Assembly (NCBI GenBank): GCA_934090685.1
Contig: CAKOJN010000006.1
Span: forward strand, 1 to 64,000
Source of the DNA: an uncultured Bacilli bacterium
Lineage (GTDB): Bacteria > Bacillota_I > Bacilli_A > RF39 > UBA660
DNA length: 64,000 nt
Reading direction: 5' to 3'
This document shows positions 19,671-27,822 of the stretch, in pieces. The notes below the pieces were generated by a model. The model saw nothing but the letters and a program-made list of their open reading frames with translations, searched no databases and was not told the DNA's origin. Each line of letters opens with the position of its first letter. Position 1 is the first letter of the stretch. The position numbers were made by a program, and so were the translations under genes.

Positions 19671-20318
19671 TTAACATGCTAAGTCAACATCAGATCCAGA
19701 TATATATTTTTTTAGTCTTATTAAATCTAATGCATTTATAACACCATCAGAATTATAATCTCCACCTTTTATTGATGTATTATTACCCGCTATATATTCT
19801 TTTAATGAATTAAGATCCTTCGAATCAACTTTACCATCTTCATTAACATCTCCTGCTATTGTTCCATCAGGACATGTCTTAATAGTTACTGTTTTAGTAG
19901 TAGTATCTTTTATAGTTGAAGATGTTATATCTGTAGCATTTATTTCACTACTCATATCTCCAAGCTCAACCTCATAGTTTTCATCTTTAATTAATAAGTA
20001 TATAATTTTACCACTAGTATTAGTTTTAATCAAATAATCAATATTAGTTCTTCCACTTAAATCTAAATCACACTTTGTAGCCCCATTTTCACACAAACTA
20101 CTATCATCTGAATATGTTGTTAAAGTAATCCCTTTCACTTGATTTGAAATATATTTTTTTTCTGCTTCACTGTAAATCTTTCTAGCTTCTGTCATAAATG
20201 TATTCTTTTTAGCATCATTAAACATTTTTAATACGTTTGGTAATGCTATTATTACTAGTATTGCTAATATTGCTATTACTGCTAGTAATTCTACTAATGT
20301 AAAACCTTTTTTATTCAT
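19671..20318 (-). CDS. Type IV prepilin-like protein with C-terminal dockerin domain
   Basis: The 215-residue protein starts at ATG 20318 (GGAG 8 nt upstream). Its N-terminus, KKGFTLVELLAVIAILAIL, is a textbook class III prepilin signal, cleaved before Phe with Glu at +5. Residues about 40-145 form a variable pseudopilin body with a possible disulfide (CENGATKC). The C-terminus carries two dockerin type I repeats with calcium loops, DVNEDGKVDSKDL and DYNSDGVINALDL, flanked by cysteines (CPDGT and the final C). Dockerins normally bind cohesins. No pilus assembly, peptidase or cohesin gene is nearby. Prepilin-dockerin fusion is unusual. Confidence 0.85.
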   Translation of the reverse strand: MNKKGFTLVELLAVIAILAILVIIALPNVLKMFNDAKKNTFMTEARKIYSEAEKKYISNQVKGITLTTYSDDSSLCENGATKCDLDLSGRTNIDYLIKTNTSGKIIYLLIKDENYEVELGDMSSEINATDITSSTIKDTTTKTVTIKTCPDGTIAGDVNEDGKVDSKDLNSLKEYIAGNNTSIKGGDYNSDGVINALDLIRLKKYISGSDVDLAC

Positions 20319-20421
20319 ATTATTCACTCCTTTACTTTTTCTTTACTTAGTATGGTTAAATTATAACATTTGCTATTTCATCAGTCAATTTACAAATGAT
20401 TGACATTCAACAGATTTTTTC

Positions 20422-20449
20422 AAAAAAAAGAACTTATTTTCATAAGTCC
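20422..20449 (-). terminator. Terminator of cdaA-cdaR
   Basis: An 8-bp stem, GGACTTAT with ATAAGTTC around a GAAA tetraloop (20430-20449), is followed by eight T on the minus strand. Confidence 0.85.
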
Positions 20450-21828
20450 TATTTCTTAGATATTATAATATTTATCTTAGTAGTTCTAGATGAATAACTT
20501 AGTTTTAAATCCTTACCAGTTACCATAACAGGTACAGGATATTCACCTTCCGTTAAATCAGATAAGTCAACATATGCTTTTATGTCTTCGCTTTCTAATT
20601 TATTTAGTACAGTTGATACACCTTTTACTATTACATCAACTTTTGTTTCATCAGCACTGCCAGCTTTTACTTTATATTTATTTGTATCTAAATTTTCAAA
20701 TACTATTGGTATTCCTTTAAATTCTTTAGATGTTTCAGTTTCCATCTTAACTTTTATAGTAGCATTTGTATCTGACATTGATTTTACACCACTTGGCTTA
20801 ACTATTGTTTGTTGATATGTCTTATCTTTACTTAAACCATTTACATCTATTTCAATCTTAATATCATCAATTTTACTTAATGCATCCTCATCACCATATA
20901 ATGTTACAGATGTTACATTTGATGTTATTGAACTAATAGCACTACCACTTGCTACATCACCTACTGGAACTATTGTAATTGGAACAACTTTACTTGGAGA
21001 AGTTACAACTACTGTAGCAGTAACTGTATCAGGTACTATTTCTATATCAGGAAGTTCAGTACCTTTTTCATCATATGCTACTAACTTAACTTTATCTAAC
21101 TTATATGTACCAGCACTTGTTGCATTAATAGCATTTACATCAACTAACGCTTTAACTGTTGCTACCTTTTCTAACTTTTCTTTATAAGATTTAACTATTA
21201 CTTCTGTTTTATCAAGTGTTACAGAACTAATAACTAATGTATCACTTAACTTATCAGCATTCAATACATCTGCTGTAACAGTTTTAGATGCACTAACTTT
21301 CGGATAAATAACAACTGTTATTCTTGATGGATCAAGTTTATAACTTAATGTATTTATTGGTTGATTATATTTAAGAGCAACTTTATGAGTTCCCACTCCT
21401 AAACCAGATAAATCAAGTGTTAACTTGTGTTCACCTAATTGTTCTGCTAAATAAAGGTCTCCTTTTCTACCCATAAGGACTATATCAGCACTTTCAGGTA
21501 TACCTTCTATTACATATGCCTCTTCATTATATTCAGCAATTATTGGTTGATTTGTAAGTACAATAGATTCTGTTTCAGTTAAATTTATTGCTTTAGTATC
21601 TACTGCTATAAAACAAGCAAACGCAAATATAAGAGAAATATATATAAGTGAGTTTGGATTATTAATTACTTTTTCAAAAGCACTATTCTTACCACCAAAC
21701 TTATCTGAAATAAAATATAATATTTTAGATAATGGTGTGATAAGTATAACATCTATTATTTTATAAAGAAAGTTAAATATAGATTTAATGACTTTATAAC
21801 AACTATTTAGTAGTTTTTTCATCTTCAT
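20449..21828 (-). CDS. cdaR: YbbR-domain regulator of diadenylate cyclase (CdaR)
   Basis: This membrane-anchored extracytoplasmic partner of CdaA modulates c-di-AMP synthesis. The protein of about 459 residues has an N-terminal hydrophobic region, a membrane segment at about 63-80 (LIYISLIFAFACFIAV) and several beta-rich YbbR repeats running to the C-terminus. The ATG at 21828, or 21822, follows GAGAG and overlaps the end of cdaA by about 20 nt. The cdaA-cdaR order is conserved in Bacillota; the usual third gene, glmM, is not here. Confidence 0.9.
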   Translation of the reverse strand: MKMKKLLNSCYKVIKSIFNFLYKIIDVILITPLSKILYFISDKFGGKNSAFEKVINNPNSLIYISLIFAFACFIAVDTKAINLTETESIVLTNQPIIAEYNEEAYVIEGIPESADIVLMGRKGDLYLAEQLGEHKLTLDLSGLGVGTHKVALKYNQPINTLSYKLDPSRITVVIYPKVSASKTVTADVLNADKLSDTLVISSVTLDKTEVIVKSYKEKLEKVATVKALVDVNAINATSAGTYKLDKVKLVAYDEKGTELPDIEIVPDTVTATVVVTSPSKVVPITIVPVGDVASGSAISSITSNVTSVTLYGDEDALSKIDDIKIEIDVNGLSKDKTYQQTIVKPSGVKSMSDTNATIKVKMETETSKEFKGIPIVFENLDTNKYKVKAGSADETKVDVIVKGVSTVLNKLESEDIKAYVDLSDLTEGEYPVPVMVTGKDLKLSYSSRTTKINIIISKK

Positions 21829-22633
21829 CACTCTCACTTTCTTGGTCTGCTTCATAGAATATTTCTTTCTTTGGTTGAAGTTCTTCTATAAGTAACATTC
21901 TAGCATCATCTAATGATAAGTTATAATTAAGTTCACTATTTACTGCGATTGATATTCTTCCAGTTTCTTCACTTACTACTACTGCAATCGCATCACTTAC
22001 TTCACTTATTCCCAAAGCAGCTCTATGTCTAGTACCTAATCTTTTAGATAAGTTTTGATTTGTACTAGTTGGAAATACACTACCTGCACATGTTATTCTA
22101 TCTCCCTGTATAATTACACCGCCATCATGAAGTGGATTATTTGGGAAGAATATTGATATTAAAAGTTCACTACTAATATCTGCATATAATTTATTCGCAG
22201 GTTCTATATATTGTGCTAAACTATAATCTCTTTCAAGAACAATCAATGCACCTATTTTATTTTTCTTTAAATAATCTACTGCATTTATAATCTCATATAC
22301 AACTTTTTCACGTTCATCTACTGTCATAGTTTTATGTCTACCTAACAATTGACTTCTACCTATACTTTCTAAAATATTTCTAATTTCTGGCTGAAATATT
22401 ATGACTAAAGCAAGAGGTCCCCAAGATATTATATATTTAAGCATAATTCCTACTGCATTAAGATTTAATATCTTACTTAAAAAATTTAATAAAACAAGAA
22501 TAATTATTCCTTTTACTATCAAAGTAAGTTTAAAATTATTTCTTGAATATTTAAGAACTTGGTAAAAAATATACCAAAGAATTAATATATCTAATATCTT
22601 TGTTACTATTTTAAATATAGTTGTTGATAACAT
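21803..22633 (-). CDS. cdaA: Diadenylate cyclase CdaA
   Basis: This makes c-di-AMP from two ATP at the membrane. The 276 residues have three N-terminal membrane helices, then the DAC domain with NPLHDGGVII and GTRHRAALGISE. The RHR motif is intact. The canonical Asp-Gly-Ala reads Asp-Gly-Gly, a mild change that need not abolish activity. The C-terminal tail is acidic. It overlaps cdaR, so the two are co-translated. Confidence 0.95.
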   Translation of the reverse strand: MLSTTIFKIVTKILDILILWYIFYQVLKYSRNNFKLTLIVKGIIILVLLNFLSKILNLNAVGIMLKYIISWGPLALVIIFQPEIRNILESIGRSQLLGRHKTMTVDEREKVVYEIINAVDYLKKNKIGALIVLERDYSLAQYIEPANKLYADISSELLISIFFPNNPLHDGGVIIQGDRITCAGSVFPTSTNQNLSKRLGTRHRAALGISEVSDAIAVVVSEETGRISIAVNSELNYNLSLDDARMLLIEELQPKKEIFYEADQESESDEDEKTTK

Positions 22634-22710
22634 TTAATCACTCCCTATCTACTTTAATATTATACACTAATTGCATAGTTATTTCTATAATTTTAAGATT
22701 GTTTACACTC

Positions 22711-22740
22711 AAATAAAAAAAATAAGTCATAAGACTTATT
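22711..22740 (-). terminator. Terminator of the 125-residue unknown gene
   Basis: A perfect 8-bp stem, AATAAGTC with GACTTATT and a 4-nt loop (22721-22740), is followed by a T run on the minus strand. Confidence 0.8.
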
Positions 22741-23116
22741 AAAAATCATATTTATTTTTAGGAACATCATATACTTTATTTAATGCTATAATATATTTTC
22801 TTTTAAACTTATTAAACATTTTTCCTAAACTTAAATATTTAATATAACTATTATATTCTGTAAAGTAATAATCATATACTTGATAATTAATATCACTATC
22901 GATAACTATATAATTAATTTTTCTTTTCCTACATAGTTTTAATATTTCATTTAAATATTTGTATTTAAAAGAAATAATATCTTTGTTAGATTCAATATTA
23001 CTAACATATTCAACTAATATAGAATCATTATCAAATACCTTTACAATATTTTTATTTACTACAAATATACAACTGTTTTTAAATTCACTTCTATACTGCA
23101 TTAAAATCTCTTTCAT
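22739..23116 (-). CDS. Uncharacterised protein, 125 residues
   Basis: No family is recognised. It has no signal peptide or membrane segment, is rich in Lys, Tyr, Ile and Asn, and has a KRKINYIVIDSD segment that looks like a beta-strand edge. It stands alone with its own terminator and lies between cdaA and spoVS. CCTTT upstream (AAAGG on the coding strand) supports the start. Being an independent unit, it does not inherit a function from its neighbours. Confidence 0.6.
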   Translation of the reverse strand: MKEILMQYRSEFKNSCIFVVNKNIVKVFDNDSILVEYVSNIESNKDIISFKYKYLNEILKLCRKRKINYIVIDSDINYQVYDYYFTEYNSYIKYLSLGKMFNKFKRKYIIALNKVYDVPKNKYDF

Positions 23117-23210
23117 ATTATCCCTTTCCTAAATACTACTTATTTTAATACTAGTAAACCTCATGAATTATGTTTACATATTTATTATATAATATATTAA
23201 AATTATTGTA

Positions 23211-23234
23211 AAGAAAAAGAAGCTACTTAGCTTC
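23211..23234 (-). terminator. Terminator of spoVS
   Basis: A GAAGCTA/TAGCTTC palindrome (23219-23234) is followed by TTTTTCTTT on the minus strand. Confidence 0.65.
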
Positions 23235-23486
23235 CACAATTAGTCTTATAGCGGTTTTTTCTTTACCATCTATCATGACATCATAAAATGCTGGAGTACA
23301 TATTAAATTCATTCCTAAAGGAGCCACAAAACCTCTGGCTATAGAAATTGCTTTAATAGCTTGATTCACTGCTCCTGCTCCTACTGTCTGTATTTCAACA
23401 CTTTTACATCCCTCTCTAAAAGAATTAGCTATGCTACCAGCTACCTTTTGAGAAACACTTTTACTAGATACTTTTATTATATCCAT
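23223..23486 (-). CDS. spoVS: Stage V sporulation protein S (SpoVS)
   Basis: This small Alba-like protein is needed for spore coat formation in Bacillus but is also widespread in non-sporulating bacteria. Its 87 residues match SpoVS almost throughout: IIKVSSKS, VGAGAVNQAIKAISIARGF and CTPAFYD. ATG 23486 is chosen because GAGGTG precedes it; an upstream in-frame GTG overlaps that ribosome site. It is monocistronic. Alone, SpoVS does not prove that the organism sporulates. Confidence 0.95.
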   Translation of the reverse strand: MDIIKVSSKSVSQKVAGSIANSFREGCKSVEIQTVGAGAVNQAIKAISIARGFVAPLGMNLICTPAFYDVMIDGKEKTAIRLIVEAK

Positions 23487-23536
23487 TACTTTCACCTCTT
23501 ATTAATTTATATGATATGAAATAAAAATTAAAACAT

Positions 23537-23566
23537 TAAAAAAGCAAAATTATTTATTTTTGCTTT
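23537..23566 (-). terminator. Terminator of the 267-residue membrane protein gene
   Basis: A 10-bp stem, AAAAGCAAAA with TTTTGCTTTT (23540-23549 and 23557-23566), lies at the 3' end of the gene and leads into a T run on the minus strand. Confidence 0.7.
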
Positions 23567-24350
23567 TATTAATCTTTTTATTAATCTTAGTCATTTCTTT
23601 TTTTATAGGTTTTTTAACTTTAGATATTTTACTTTCTGCTTCTTTTTTAATTTTAGTTGCCTCTTTTTTAGTTTTCTTTTCTACTTTTTTTATATCATTT
23701 TCTAAAGACTTTTTATCTCTATTTCTAGTAATAGTTTTTTTAATTTTAGAAACATCTATCTTATTTGATAAAACTTTATCTAAATATTTTTTGACTTCAG
23801 GAGTTCTAATTACTATCTTAAGCAATGGTTCTAATAATCCAAATAATCCAAATCCAATAAAATAATACCCAAGTAACATACTTTCGATTGTCATGCCTTC
23901 AATAAAATGATATGAAACAAATGCACCTAAAATAGTAAGTAATATTGTTGATATTAATTTTGGAAACATATCATAATTATCTTTTTCTATTAATCCTTTA
24001 GTAAAGAATCCTTTATTTAAAGCAACCGCTAAAGTATATACACATATTGCTTCTCCTAATATATATTGACTATAATAATCACAATTATTAGAAATATATG
24101 TTGCTGTTATTATATTAATTAAACCAAAGAATAAAAATTCATAATCATCAGGTTTTCTATTAATAAAATATGCAAGTAAAGAGAAAAAACCTAATGTATA
24201 AAATATTGGTACTGCAAAATCAGTTGCATTTACATAGTCAATATATTGAAATTCCAAGAGTATACTTCCTATTATAATAAATATTACATAGAAAACTATG
24301 TCAACTCCTAATAAAACTCCATCATATTCATTAATTAACTTCTTTCTCAT
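23550..24350 (-). CDS. Multi-pass membrane protein with lysine-rich helical tail
   Basis: The protein of about 266 residues starts at ATG 24350 (AGGTGG upstream). Residues about 15-185 form some six hydrophobic segments. The last 80 residues are an extremely basic helix with KK-E/K repeats such as KKATKIKKEAESKISKVKK-like stretches. The tail could bind nucleic acid or acidic phospholipid. No family is recognised. It is monocistronic, with its own terminator. Confidence 0.6.
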   Translation of the reverse strand: MRKKLINEYDGVLLGVDIVFYVIFIIIGSILLEFQYIDYVNATDFAVPIFYTLGFFSLLAYFINRKPDDYEFLFFGLINIITATYISNNCDYYSQYILGEAICVYTLAVALNKGFFTKGLIEKDNYDMFPKLISTILLTILGAFVSYHFIEGMTIESMLLGYYFIGFGLFGLLEPLLKIVIRTPEVKKYLDKVLSNKIDVSKIKKTITRNRDKKSLENDIKKVEKKTKKEATKIKKEAESKISKVKKPIKKEMTKINKKINKSKNK

Positions 24351-24424
24351 ACTAACCACCTATTCTATTAATAATTTTATATTATTTATAGATTTTTGTC
24401 AATTTAAAAGAAGAACATGTACAT

Positions 24425-24456
24425 TAAAAAAGAACTAACATTTTTATTAGTTCTTT
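24425..24456 (-). terminator. Terminator of the coiled-coil gene
   Basis: A perfect 10-bp stem, AAAGAACTAA with TTAGTTCTTT (24429-24456), is followed by a T run on the minus strand. Confidence 0.85.
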
Positions 24457-24464
24457 GTAACAAT

Positions 24465-26132
24465 TTATTTCATTATACCATGTGAAACTTCTTTTTCAGT
24501 ATTTTCAATCATAAACTCATCATCTATTATTTGTGGTTGTTGCTTCATTTGTAATAATTGTTCAATAGTAATTCCTCTTAATTCAGCCTCTCTTATGTCA
24601 GCTTGTTTTTGTGCTTCTTGTTGAACTCTATCTACAACATCTCTTTTATAAAAACGATTTTGAGCATCTACAATTGATTCTAAATTAGTTTCTTTGCTAT
24701 ATAATGCATAAGGAATGTCAGTTTCTTTATACTTTTCACCACCAAGAGCTCTAATTTGTTGTGCAATCTCAGATTTTTTAGTTTCTAAATTTTGAATTTG
24801 TTGATTCATTACTACTTGTGCTTTTTGAATATTTTCTTTAACTTGAGCAATTGCTTGTTCAGAACTACGTATATCTTTTTTGCACTCTTCCAAACTATAT
24901 CGAAATGCGTCTAGAGAATAGTATAGAATACCACTACGTATACCTAAAAGTTCTTTACTTTGAGATTCATACCATCCTTTTATTTCTTTATATATTTTTA
25001 ATTGTTCTGACTTTATTCTATCATTTAAATTATTTATTTCAAATTTTGTATCTTTAGTTTTAAAGATTTTATTTGATAATTTATTTCTTTGCTCAACTAA
25101 ATTTTGTAAATGTTCTAATTCACCATCGCCTAATTTATCAGTATGTTGTTGTAAATATTCCATATCAACTTCAGAACTTTCCATACTATACTCTGTACCA
25201 ATTAATTTTAATAATTTTTGTTCTGTAAATTGTTTGTTAAAATTTGCTTTTGCTTGTTCAAAAGAGCCTTCATATTCTTGAACTAATTCCATCAATTTAT
25301 CAGGATTATGTGCCTTATTTTTTCTTGAATCATAATAAGATTTATATTGGATTAATTTTTTTTCCAGTTCTCTAGGTAATCCATATCCCAAATCCATATA
25401 AACTTCAATTTGGCTTTGTTCATCTGATAGTTTTCTATAATCCGTTAATAAATTTGCCATTCGTTGGGCTTTTTCTGGATCTAATGCAACTGAAGATTTT
25501 AATTTCTCAGATGCTTCTATAGGGTCTTTAGTCCATTCGATTCTTTGTGCTAGGTCATTACTTTTATTTATTTTAGATGATAATTGTTGTTTAATTTCTT
25601 GTGACGACATTGCTTTGATCTGTTCTTGTTGCATTCTAACTTTATCAATTTCTTTTCTTATATTGGCAAACACACCCCATTGATTATTAATATCATATTC
25701 ACTTAATTTTACTGCTAATTGTTGACCTCTATAAATGGCGTTATCTCTTTCATTGCCAAAAAGATTACCAATTTTAGCAATGAGTTGTTCTTGTTCCGCT
25801 TTTAATTGAGAAAATTTTACTTTTTCTTGCTTTTCTCTTGCTTCAATTTCATTAATTTTCAATTCTAATTCTTCTATTTTTTCTTTTTTGTATTCTTCAA
25901 TTTCAATATCTGACATTGCTTGTATTCTTGCGTAAGCTGGTAAATCTACAAAGCCTCTTAAAGCATCAAATTTTTTTTGAACAACTTTTAATCGATATTC
26001 TGCTTCTTGAAGTTCTTTACCTCCAGAATTTATAGTTTTAAAATATTCAACAGTTTGCCTAGCAAATTTATATTCTTGTTCTAAATTTTCAAGTTCACTG
26101 TTAAGCATTGATACAAATTCTTCTTTAGTCAT
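24465..26132 (-). CDS. Large coiled-coil protein, function unknown
   Basis: The 555-residue protein is nearly all predicted helix with long heptad-like stretches rich in Glu, Lys and Gln, for example KEKIEELELKINEIEAREKQ near the N-terminus. It has no membrane segment, signal peptide or nucleotide-binding motif. ATG 26132 has GAGGTG upstream and overlaps the end of a 47-residue gene, so the two are translationally coupled. It resembles cytoskeletal or scaffold proteins only in composition, and no family can be named. Confidence 0.65.
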   Translation of the reverse strand: MTKEEFVSMLNSELENLEQEYKFARQTVEYFKTINSGGKELQEAEYRLKVVQKKFDALRGFVDLPAYARIQAMSDIEIEEYKKEKIEELELKINEIEAREKQEKVKFSQLKAEQEQLIAKIGNLFGNERDNAIYRGQQLAVKLSEYDINNQWGVFANIRKEIDKVRMQQEQIKAMSSQEIKQQLSSKINKSNDLAQRIEWTKDPIEASEKLKSSVALDPEKAQRMANLLTDYRKLSDEQSQIEVYMDLGYGLPRELEKKLIQYKSYYDSRKNKAHNPDKLMELVQEYEGSFEQAKANFNKQFTEQKLLKLIGTEYSMESSEVDMEYLQQHTDKLGDGELEHLQNLVEQRNKLSNKIFKTKDTKFEINNLNDRIKSEQLKIYKEIKGWYESQSKELLGIRSGILYYSLDAFRYSLEECKKDIRSSEQAIAQVKENIQKAQVVMNQQIQNLETKKSEIAQQIRALGGEKYKETDIPYALYSKETNLESIVDAQNRFYKRDVVDRVQQEAQKQADIREAELRGITIEQLLQMKQQPQIIDDEFMIENTEKEVSHGIMK

Positions 26133-26268
26133 TCTCACTCACCTCATTTAACTTATTTAATAAATCTTCAATCTCAGTCATTGATAATTGTGAAAAAATT
26201 TTTTCAAGTTCTTCTTTACTTAAAGACAAGATTTTTTCTAAATTTTTGTTTACGTTTGTTTCATTCAT
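26125..26268 (-). CDS. Small acidic helical protein (47 residues)
   Basis: This is a short open frame starting at ATG 26268 and ending at TAA 26127-26125. AAAGGA lies upstream. The product is charged and helical (NLEKILSLSKEELEKIF, then MTEIEDLLNKL), consistent with a small coiled-coil partner. Its stop codon overlaps the start of the 555-residue coiled-coil gene, and that gene's ribosome site lies inside this frame, which argues that it is translated. Partnership between the two products is inference. Confidence 0.6.
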   Translation of the reverse strand: MNETNVNKNLEKILSLSKEELEKIFSQLSMTEIEDLLNKLNEVSEND

Positions 26269-26421
26269 ATTCTTATATTCCTTTCCTAACTCAAATTGCA
26301 CATTAAGATTATTTAGTTCAAATCAAAGCTACGTTTTTAAAATTTATACAATCCTACATAAAAAGTGTACAACATTTTTGTTTTTTTGTCTATCTTTTGG
26401 CAATTTAAAAGAAGAGCATAT

Positions 26422-27579
26422 CTACTCTTCTTCCTTATCTCTAAATCCAAATAAATTATATTTTTCATCAATAAATACGAATATTATTTTAAGTAATGCC
26501 ACTGCAGGAGTCGCAATAATCATACCAAATATACCAAATAAATATTCAAATATTAATAATGATAATATTATAGTTATAGGACTTAAATTCATTTTCTTAC
26601 TCATAACAAGTGGTTGAAGCACATTACCATCAATAGTTTGAACTATTAATATAAATAATAATGTCAAAACTCCAATAGTAGAACTTTCAGCAAATCCAAT
26701 CGCACCTGCTACTGCTGCTCCCATATAAGGACCAATATATGGTATTAAATTTGTAACAACACATATAAATGCTATTAGCACTGGAGCATTTAATCCTATA
26801 ATTGAAAATCCTATAATTGAAACAACAAATAGTAATAATGATAACCATAGTGTTCCACTAATAAATGAATATAATGAATCATTTAGCTTTTCTAATAAGT
26901 AACTTATTTCTCCTCTTGATTTCTTAGGAAATAAACTTATAAATCCTGCTGTTACCTTATCAAAATCAAATAATAAATAGAACCCTAAGATTAAACTTAA
27001 TAATATTTTACCTATTCCACTAGCAAGACTAGATACAAAATTCATTGCCATTTCTGGTAGTGATGTTTCAATATCAGTAGCGAAAGTTTCTATTCTACTC
27101 ATAAATGTATTTTTAACTGAATCTAAATTTTCTAAACTTAAATTGGAAATTTTAACAAATATATTATTAATCCATTCTTTTACATCTGATACTATTGATG
27201 GAACTGCAGTTACTATATCTGATATTTGCGTTCCTAAAGAAGGTATTGTAAATGCCAAAATTAATACAATCATAAGCACCATTGCTAAATACGCAATTAT
27301 TGTAGATAAAATTCTACTCATACCCTTTTCAGTTAATTTTTTTACTATTGGATTTAATAACCAAGCAAAGAACCAACCAATAAATATAGGCGATATTATA
27401 GAAAATATTTTACCTAAGAACCCTAATATTTTCCACTCTTTAAATATTAAACTAACTACATACACAAGTAGAATAATAAATAATATATACAGAATATTTA
27501 ATATTTTATTACCAGTTTTTACAAGTTCATTTACTTTGCGTGTATTTACTTTTTTATTACCATCATTTTTATCTATCAT
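26422..27579 (-). CDS. AI-2E family transporter / permease
   Basis: This polytopic membrane protein of 385 residues belongs to the PerM/YtvI/AI-2E exporter family. It has about eight hydrophobic segments in the family layout: two near the N-terminus, a long periplasmic helical region (about 110-190) and four to five C-terminal helices. The conserved LIPYIGPYMGA segment is near residue 275 and QPLVMSKKM near residue 340. Substrates in this family differ (autoinducer-2 export, Na+/H+ antiport) and cannot be read from sequence. A weak hairpin (26411-26436) overlaps its stop codon. Confidence 0.85.
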   Translation of the reverse strand: MIDKNDGNKKVNTRKVNELVKTGNKILNILYILFIILLVYVVSLIFKEWKILGFLGKIFSIISPIFIGWFFAWLLNPIVKKLTEKGMSRILSTIIAYLAMVLMIVLILAFTIPSLGTQISDIVTAVPSIVSDVKEWINNIFVKISNLSLENLDSVKNTFMSRIETFATDIETSLPEMAMNFVSSLASGIGKILLSLILGFYLLFDFDKVTAGFISLFPKKSRGEISYLLEKLNDSLYSFISGTLWLSLLLFVVSIIGFSIIGLNAPVLIAFICVVTNLIPYIGPYMGAAVAGAIGFAESSTIGVLTLLFILIVQTIDGNVLQPLVMSKKMNLSPITIILSLLIFEYLFGIFGMIIATPAVALLKIIFVFIDEKYNLFGFRDKEEE

Positions 27580-27620
27580 TTTCTACACTCCTTATCTGTA
27601 ATAATAATAACATAAATTTT

Positions 27621-27651
27621 ATTAAAAAAATAGTTCAAAATAGAACTATTT
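27621..27651 (-). terminator. Terminator after the small ATT-start gene
   Basis: A perfect 9-bp stem, AAATAGTTC with GAACTATTT (27628-27651), is followed by seven T on the minus strand. Confidence 0.85.
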
Positions 27652-27777
27652 CATATCATTTATCGCCATTTTAGCTTTCTTCATATATCTATTAATATTT
27701 TTTTCATATTTTTGATACATAAGTCCTACACAAGCTCCACCAGCAAATAGCATCATTTTTTCAAATAGTTTAATAAT
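27646..27777 (-). CDS. Small single-span membrane protein with probable ATT start
   Basis: This is a 43-residue frame with a hydrophobic segment (KMMLFAGGACVGLMYQKY) followed by a basic helix. AAGGAG (27789-27784) is ideally placed 6 nt before an ATT codon at 27777-27775, whereas the first in-frame ATG (27756) would be about 27 nt away. Initiation at ATT, or the next ATT, would give an N-terminus like (M)IKLFEKMMLF, resembling the YtxH-like small proteins of Bacillota. Its own terminator follows. It is possibly co-transcribed with recD2, 45 bp upstream. Confidence 0.5.
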   Translation of the reverse strand: MIKLFEKMMLFAGGACVGLMYQKYEKNINRYMKKAKMAINDMK

Positions 27778-27822
27778 ATCACTCTCCTTTGATATTATTA
27801 GTATTTATTTTTTTATATACTT

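Noticed and set aside
22148..22180. Inactive diadenylate cyclase because of Asp-Gly-Gly in place of Asp-Gly-Ala
   Set aside because: The change is conservative, and RHR and the rest of the domain are intact, so loss of activity is not supported.
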